NCBI GenBank assembly: GCA_029216955.1
Contig: JANAVB010002199.1
Span: 17,658,053 to 17,722,052 of the forward strand
Reading direction: 5' to 3'
Source: Iris pallida
Lineage: Eukaryota > Streptophyta > Magnoliopsida > Asparagales > Iridaceae
Length of the DNA: 64,000 bases
Part shown: positions 57,122 through 64,000 of the stretch, in pieces
Position numbering within the stretch: position 1 is the first letter of the stretch
How the letters are laid out: the number at the start of each line of letters is the position of its first letter
Notes under the pieces: model-generated
Database searches by the model: none
Told to the model about the DNA's origin: nothing
Seen by the model: only the letters and a program-made list of their open reading frames with translations
Position numbers and translations under genes: made by a program

Positions 57122-59649
57122 TGTCACGCCCCGCTCCCGTAGGAGCGATCGTTCTCACTCAGACGTGTTGCCGCACGAGCCTAGATTGCGCTCGTGCAAG
57201 GCAGTTTCATAACGGCCGATTACATCGGCTGCGACGGGGTCGTCGTACAGAAGTCCCAAGCAGAATCATTGAAACATGCAGCAAAAATTTAAAGGCAAAC
57301 ATAAGTTATTCAAAAGAACTCTTTATTGATATTGAATACAAGATTACATTGGTGGGCGCAAGGCCAAATTACAAGTCTCTCGTGCTCACTTTTCTCTCAT
57401 TTTACAATTCACTCTACTCTCTCTCATCTCTCGATACAATACTTGAATCCAGCGGAAGCTTCGGAAGGCGATGTCCATCATATATTATGTCCCGTATAAG
57501 TCTTGACATCACGCGACCGCACGCTTTGAATCGCCAAGGAACTCCGTGCCTCGACGCCTCCAAGTGAGCTCCGCGCCACGCGCTTCTACCTGTACCTGCA
57601 CATGAAACACTGTGTGGGTGTCAGTACTCAACTGTACTGGGGGAGTGAGCTCCTCGCTCACCCATACAAAACCGACACGTTCATTTACTTTGTGTATCTT
57701 ACAATTCCCTTCACGATTGTCTTTCTAATCTTGCCTTAGGATCCATTTTAGAACAAGACGTCTCGGCCTATACTTAACAATGCAACGACAAGGTCGTGCA
57801 ACGACAAGGTCGTGCAACGACGGGGTTGTGCCATGCCAACGTGCATTCAACTTATTCGAGATAGCGCTTCGCCGAGGAGCAACTCATGCGAACTCGGCCG
57901 TGCCAAGACTTGTTCCTGCATCAAGATAAGGTCGTGTCTAACGACTCCCTAACTTAGCTAACTTTTACATTACGGTCCTTTCGACTTAAAGCGATAGCAC
58001 TTGACTTAACTTATGCAAACTTAGGCCAACAATGCCGATACGAGAAAGCCTTGCTTAGTGCCGAAGCACGTGTCTTGCTGACATAAGCTATAACTCATTC
58101 CTTTCGTGCTGATACAAGGCTGGCACTAACGGGATTACATCTTACTGACTTGATACATGTCGTGCTAGACTGTCTCATGTTTCGACCGATGCCGTGCTAG
58201 TACTTGACGCTATCCAAAGGCAAACATGCGGATTGCCGCTCTCACCGACACAACTATATGAGTGGTCACTAGCAATGTAAAGCTATCTTGGACTGGCTCA
58301 GGGATATCGGACCGTCCCTCCGCGGGTAGCTAGCCCCGGAGGTGCCGAATCTCCCATGCGATTATCCAGCATTCTACCTTGAGCCGCAAGGCGCTTCCCC
58401 CGGGACGACATGATCTCGGTGTCCCGACGATCATTCGAGAAGACTATACCTTGTTGACAAGTTATCCAATGACCATGCAAGTCTCAACTAGATCTATCCA
58501 GTCCTTCCTTAACATGACCATGCTTTCATTCTATCTGTCGAGACTCCCAAGCCGCGGGACCGATCTCGTGTGTTTCCTTTCAAGACATAACAAGACTCCC
58601 AAGCCGCGGGACCGATCTCGTGTGCGGGACTTATCAAGACTAAGCGAGACTCCCAAGCCGCGGGACTGATCTCGTGTCCGGGACTTATCAAGACTAAGCG
58701 AGACTCCCAACTAGCGGGACCGATCTCGGCGACAACCAGTCGCGTGGACTTCCTTTGTTCGTGGCAAGCTTTTTACTAAACTGACCGTAGCTCGTGCCTT
58801 AGACAGACCTGGTTCTCTAGGCGATGCAAACGCTTAAGTCATATACTTTATATGATGAGCCTTGTTCTCAAGGGACTACGCGACTTGACAACCGCAGATA
58901 GAGCATGACAGTGCTAGAAATGGCTTTGATAGCCCAACACAACTCTTGTCTAACTTATTCGGGCAACGACTCGACGAGCAAAGGCTATGCCGAGCTTCGC
59001 ATCGAGGGAACGTGCCATGCATGGGGTCGACTTGAACAACCAAGTTTGTGCCTAGACTTAAGCCAACAGCCGTGTAAGACGACTTTACTTACGGGACGTG
59101 CGAAGGCTATGCCAAGCCTTGGACGACGGGAGCGTGCATGCATTTTCAAGCATTCACGCGGCGACGCCTATGACTTAGGTTAATACAAGCGTTGGGGCAA
59201 AACAACGGGACCGTGCATGCTTTTCAAGCATTCAAGCGGGCGACGCCTATGACTTAGGCTTATTCGAGTGTCGGGGCAACTTAGCAACTCAAGGCAACTT
59301 CCTTCTCCCAAGCCACGGGAACGAAGGATCGAGTGTCATTTGAAAGCACGCTGAATACACTTCTAAGACGACCGTGGGACCTTTTCTAAGTTCTAAGACA
59401 TTCCGATGGGTCGGGATTATTCCCTTAGCTATGTGCGCTCGCAGCTTTTATGTTTATCCTACTTATGCAAGTTGAAAACATGCGAGTTATTAAGTGAAGG
59501 CTAAGATGAGGCGAGTTCACCGAAACTACCCCACCTGTGCGAGGAGTCACCTCGAACGAGCGAGCCTTCGAGCAGCCGTTGCAAGGCTAAGTCCGAACGC
59601 TGTCGGTGTTTCGATTCCTCCGATTGACTTTGCGGGACGGGGCACTACA
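57122..59649 (-). repeat. Element F 3' LTR (about 2.5 kb)
   Basis: The right edge is set at GGGGCACTACA (59649), because TGTAGTGCCCC on the minus strand parallels the TGTAACCCC/TGTCACCCCC starts of the other elements and lies 25 nt from a CTCGAGGAC box, as in A and C. It contains an AACGACAAGGTCGTGC repeat (three units, 57782-57830), a 54-bp repeat (58540-58735) and an 87-bp duplication (59130-59275). Confidence 0.7.
58540..58735. repeat. 54-bp tandem repeat in LTR F
   Basis: Four partial or full units of CGAGACTCCCAAGCCGCGGG with GGGACTTATCAAGACTAAG. The other LTR has the same array at 63467-63660. Open frames across it (PRDRSRVRDLSRLSETPK) are repeat artefacts. Confidence 0.85.
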
Positions 59650-62071
59650 ACATACACAACTCAGAACAAGTCTTGTCCTCGAGACTTTCCTGAATGCAAG
59701 CCATCCTACCATTTCTATGGCCAAGACTTAATTGTACACATTCCGCCTACGCGTTCCTTCGATTCTGAGCCACGCTCGCACGACTATCAATCCTTTTCTT
59801 TAACTCGATTTCAAATCCTCGACACTTTCCATTCCTCAAGTCTCGTTTGAATTCAACGTGTCACTTGGTTGGATCGTGCACGCATTCCAAGCGTCCCCAA
59901 AATACATGCATTCACCAAACCGCATGATAGAGAATTCATCATTCTCACTCGAGTTGCATCGTGCACATACTCAAGCGTCTCTGAAATATATGTATGTCAG
60001 CCGAGTCTCGTGAGCAGGGTTTCCTATTCTTGATTCACTCTTTTAATCCACGCCAATCCTCAAGATCAATATTTCGATTGCTAACACTTGAAACAGGGCG
60101 TCTCGCCTATCCGCTAGGCTATTTCTCAAGGCTAAGTCAATGTCAGGATTAGAATCATAGTTCCCCAACAACAACGCCAATACTGACCCCAATCCTAGGG
60201 TCGAACCAAGGTCGATAGTACGGGGTTTTTTTACCCAAGCTCGCGTCACTCAGATTTCTAAACATCGAGCACGATCACCTATTCGCATCAATGCATTCCT
60301 TGCGCGTATTCGAATCCATTCAAATTACCAATTCTAACCAATTCATGTATTCGATCACGAGATCATCTAGCTCGACAATATGTTGTGCCCCAATCCCGTA
60401 CGAGTTCGATTATCCACGGTGGTTCATGAATCACCATACAACGTTCCCGTGGAATAATCATTCTCATCGGGGCGTAACTCTTGCTTGAGTCTAGATAAAT
60501 TCATTCTCGATACGCGGATTGGACCTACTCAATCCTCAAGTTCAATCATCAAGCACACCAAGTCATTCTCAAGTCCATCTTTGCGTCAAACCACAAGTCG
60601 AAGCATACAAATTGCCACGCCATGCAAGTTCAATCACCCCCGCTGTATGAATCACCATACCAGCGCTCACGCGGAGTGACTGCCCTAAGCGGCATGACAC
60701 ATGTACGAGGCTGGAGTTGCGCTCGTATAAGACAAGAACGTCAACGTTGTGGTTATCGACGAAATAATCCAAACATTTTATTTTCATCCGAGTAAAGATC
60801 TCAATTAGATAGTCCGACCGTCATCCATTCAATCAGAAAATCCTCGAGTCATGTCTATCATTTCCTCGACACGTTTCAATATCCCGAGTATAGCATCCAT
60901 CGGAACAATGACATTTGCACGATCGTCATTCACCGAGTCAGAGTACCCCCGAATTATCGCATATCGATCGGTGATACGCCTCAATACCATCGACGATATG
61001 CGTAACCTGACGATCTTCCTTTACAACCAATTTTGAGTCGTACGACTGATGCTATTGTCCGAACTGGATATACCATAATTCTTTGATATTCAAGATCAAG
61101 TTCGATTGCTATTCCTCAAGCTAGTTTCAAGATCGTTGACCAAAACTCAAGTCACATTTTATTTGATTCAATCTAAAATCGTACGTGTGATTTACTAGAC
61201 TTCTTCGATCAAGACATTCACTTTTATTCATCGTTCTGAATCAATTTCTAACTCTCGTTGCCCATTCACAAGTTGTCCGAATGACATCTCGTTCGGGACA
61301 CACGAAGTCACGACCAACTAAGCGTGACACGTTCTAAGGCTTTGCGCGATCGCATCGCATCGCCGACATACTCGCCGTTACTCGTAATCCTAAATTTTGC
61401 TCGAATGATTTCCAAGAAAATCCATACACCACTCAAGATTCGAGCCATCCGATCTAGTCCTCAATCACGTTTGTGTCACTCGCTAAGACATCTTTCAGAT
61501 TCGTTCGACGAATCCCTAGCGTAATCGCTCACGTCGTTTCGACGTACTAAGTTGTTCGCACTATTTCCTCAAAATCCAAGTCAATCTTCTGTGTACGCCT
61601 AAGCGTTAACTCGATAGCATTCCTATCGATAGACACTCTAAGTGTAGCTTCGTTTCGACCGAGCGGTACTTGATATCGCTCACGACTCGGTTGCACCATA
61701 AAGTCGAGGTGCGCGACACGCGGCACAACTTAGCCGAAAGGCCGTGTACATAGCCATCCCGTACGGACTATATTCCAAGTTTGCACGCTTAATTGCTAGG
61801 TCGATTGCAGGACTAGTTAGGCACGCACGCGACATGTTATCTTCAGCACGTATTTTCTATCAAGATAAGTTTGACATCGTTCGGCACAAAGGCCAACCGA
61901 TGCGTTCGATTGAACGCTTGTACGAGCTTTTAAAAATATTTAGACTTATTGTATGGACATGTCGAGGGACATTTGAGAGAGAGCGTACACTTATTTTCCA
62001 ACGACGAGCTTTCAAAACTGAGAAATTCGACGTGAAGTCCAAGGACGTAAAGCCGTGCTCTGATACCATTA
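59650..62071 (-). mobile_element. Element F interior, non-coding
   Basis: 2.4 kb with scattered frames below 125 residues and no retroelement domain. At the left edge the minus strand reads CTCGAGGACAAGAC and then a 25-nt stretch before the LTR that is not purine-rich, so the plus-strand primer looks eroded or unusual. The primer binding site is at the right edge. Confidence 0.75.
62055..62068 (-). other. Element F primer binding site (initiator tRNA-Met type)
   Basis: TGGTATCAGAGCAC on the minus strand, three nt after the LTR end CGTGACA. TGGTATCAGAGC is the standard plant initiator-Met primer site. Confidence 0.88.
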
Positions 62072-64000
62072 TGTCACGCCCCGCTCCCGTAGGAGCGATC
62101 GTCCTCGCTAAGACGTGATGTCGCACGAGCCTAGATTGCGCTCATGCAAGACAGTTTCATAACGGCCGATTACATCGGCTGCGACGGGGTCGTCGCACAG
62201 AAGTCCCAAGCAGAATCATTGAAACATGCAGCAAAAATTTAAAGGCAAACACAAGTTATTCAAAAGAACTCTTTATTGATATTGAATACAAGATTACATT
62301 TGTGTGCACAAGGCAAAATTACAAGTCTCTCGTGCTCACTTTTCTCTTATTTTACAATTCACTCTGCTCTCTCTCATCTCTCGATACAATACTTGAATCC
62401 AGCGGAAGCTTCAGAAGGCGATGTCCATACATTATGTCCCATATAAGTCTTGACTTCACGTGGCCGCACGCTTCGAATCGCCAAGGAACTCCATGCCTCG
62501 ACGTCTCCAAGCGAGCTCCGCGCTACGAGCTTCTACCTGTTCCTGCACATGAAACACTGTGTGGGTGTCAGTACTCAACTGTACTGGTGGAGTGAGCTCC
62601 TCGCCCACCTATACAAAAATGACACGTTCATTTACTTTGTGCAGCTTACAAGTCCCTTTACGATTGTCTTTCTAATCTTGTCTTAGGATCCATTTTAGAA
62701 CAAGACGTCTCGGCCTATACTTAACAATACAACGACAAGGTCGTGCAACGACGGGGTCGTGCAAAGCCAACGTGCATTCAACTTATTCGAGATAGCACTT
62801 CGCCGAGGAGCAACTCATGCGAACTCAGTCGTGCCAAGACTTGTCCGTCCTTCAAGATAAGGTCGTGACTAACGACTCCCTGACTTAGCCAACTTTTATA
62901 TTACGGTCCTTTCGACTTAAAGCGATGGCACTTAACTTAACTTATGCAAACTTAGGCCAACAATGCCGATACGAAAAAGCCTTGCTTAGTGCCGAAGCAC
63001 GTGTCTTGCTGACATAAGCTATAACTCATTCCTTTCGTGCTGATATAAGGCTGGTACTAACGGGATTACATCTTGCTGACTTGATACATGTCGTGCTAGA
63101 CTGTCTCATGTTTCGACCGACGCCGTGCTAGTACTTGACGCTATCCAAAGGCAAACACGCGGATTGCCGCTTTTGTCGATACAGCTATATGAGTGGTCAC
63201 TAGCAATGTCAAGCTATCTTGGACTGGCTCGGGGATATCGGACCGTCCCTCCGCGGGTAGGAAGCCCTGGAGGCGCCGAATCTCCCATGCGGTTATCCAG
63301 TATCCTACCTTGAGCCGCAATGCGCTTCCCCCGGGACGACATGATCCCGGTGCCCCGACGATCATTCGAGAAGACTACACCTTGTCGACAAGTTGTCCAA
63401 TGACCTTGCAAGTCTCAACTCGATCTATCCAGTCCTTCCTTAACATGACCATGCTTTCCTTCTATCTGTCGAGACTCCCAAGCCGCGGGACCGATCTCGT
63501 GTGTTTCCTTTCAAGACATAGTGAGACTCCCAAGCCGCGGGACCGATCTCGTGATCGGGACTTATCAAGACTAAGCGAGACTCCCAAGACGTGGGACCGA
63601 TCTCGTGTGCGGGACTTATCAAGACTAAGCGAGACTCCCAAGTAGCGGGACCGATCTCGGCGACAACCAGTCGCGTGGACTTCCTTTGTTCGTGGCAAGC
63701 TTTTCACTAAACCGACCGTAGCTCGTGCCTTAGACAGACCTGGTTCTCTAGGCGATGCTAACGCTCAAGTCATATACTTTATACGACGAGCCTTGTTCTC
63801 AAGGGACTACACGACTTGACAACCGCAGATAGAGAAGGAAAGTGCTAGAAATGGCTTTGATAGCCCAACACAACTTTTGTCTAACTTATTCGGGCAACGA
63901 CTCGATGAGCAAATGCTACGCTGAGCTTCGCATCGAGGGAACGTGCCATGCACGGGGTCGACTTGAACAACCAAGTTCGTGCCTAGACTTAAGCCAACAG
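62072..64000 (-). repeat. Element F 5' LTR, cut by window end
   Basis: Matches 57122-59069 with few differences, including two AACGACAAGGTCGTGC-type units instead of three (62730-62762). The outer end and its target duplication lie beyond 64000. Confidence 0.88.

Larger units (their letters stand above)
57122..64000 (-). mobile_element. Element F: non-coding LTR retrotransposon, incomplete at window edge
   Basis: The direct repeats 57122-59649 and 62072-64000 (cut off) start TGTCACGCCCCGCTCCC and are nearly identical over at least 1.9 kb. On the minus strand an initiator-Met primer site (TGGTATCAGAGCAC) follows the LTR at 62071, fixing orientation. The 2.4 kb interior has no gag or pol motif. 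GTCGT (57117-57121) is the expected left target duplication. A non-autonomous gypsy-type element with LTRs of at least 2.5 kb, distinct from A and B. Confidence 0.85.

Noticed and set aside
58379..58669. Arg/Ser-rich frames in LTR F resembling SR proteins
   Set aside because: Produced by the 54-bp tandem repeat and by its copy at 63193-63645; they change with repeat number.
62055..62071. Possibility that element F lies on the plus strand
   Set aside because: The initiator-Met primer site is on the minus strand next to the 62072 LTR, and the GAGGAC box near 59675 is also in minus orientation.

Overview
This is nuclear DNA of a flowering plant with a repeat-rich genome. It is AT-rich overall and contains Ty1/copia and Ty3/gypsy retrotransposons, a CACTA transposon, TA and GA microsatellites, and decayed fragments of plant genes (a B3 domain and a 2-oxoglutarate oxygenase). 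I see no intact host gene. Almost every kilobase can be assigned to a mobile element, and the elements sit inside one another. The species cannot be fixed from the sequence.

Layout. 1-887 is the outer end of an LTR whose element runs off the left edge. 888-20181 is a degenerate copia element (copia-1, + strand, 5' LTR missing, 3' LTR 19670-20181). It is split by a complete 10.8 kb LTR element A (2467-13299, TSD CTTCT) and by a 3.4 kb solo LTR D (13529-16947, TSD GTTAT). 20182-21500 holds small repeats and a 13-N gap. 21501-34887 is a decayed minus-strand copia relative (copia-2) with short LTRs, containing gypsy element C (22985-32757, minus strand), which still shows gag, protease, RT, RNase H, integrase and a chromodomain-like tail, with two nonsense codons and a frameshift. 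34888-39105 is mostly unassigned sequence with a 2-oxoglutarate oxygenase exon fragment and a GC-rich retroposon-like block. 39106-57121 is a CACTA element made of repeated modules, split by a second large LTR element B (42593-53328, TSD CTATC) and by a 1.3 kb palindrome carrying a B3-domain fragment. 57122-64000 is a third non-coding LTR element, F, which cuts the CACTA right end and continues beyond the window.

How the parts relate. A and B have very long LTRs (about 4.1-4.4 kb) around about 2.0-2.3 kb of non-coding interior, which is the architecture of large retrotransposon derivatives (LARDs). A and B share with the coding gypsy element C the LTR end CGTGACA, the sequence directly after the 5' LTR, and the GAGGAC box plus purine tract before the 3' LTR. 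They also share with each other a conserved interior block. The simplest reading is a set of non-autonomous passengers retaining only cis signals, moved by proteins of a C-like chromovirus. LTR B also carries about 15 TTGAC (W-box core) motifs in about 190 bp, and both A and B carry a 158-bp-period tandem array inside their LTRs.
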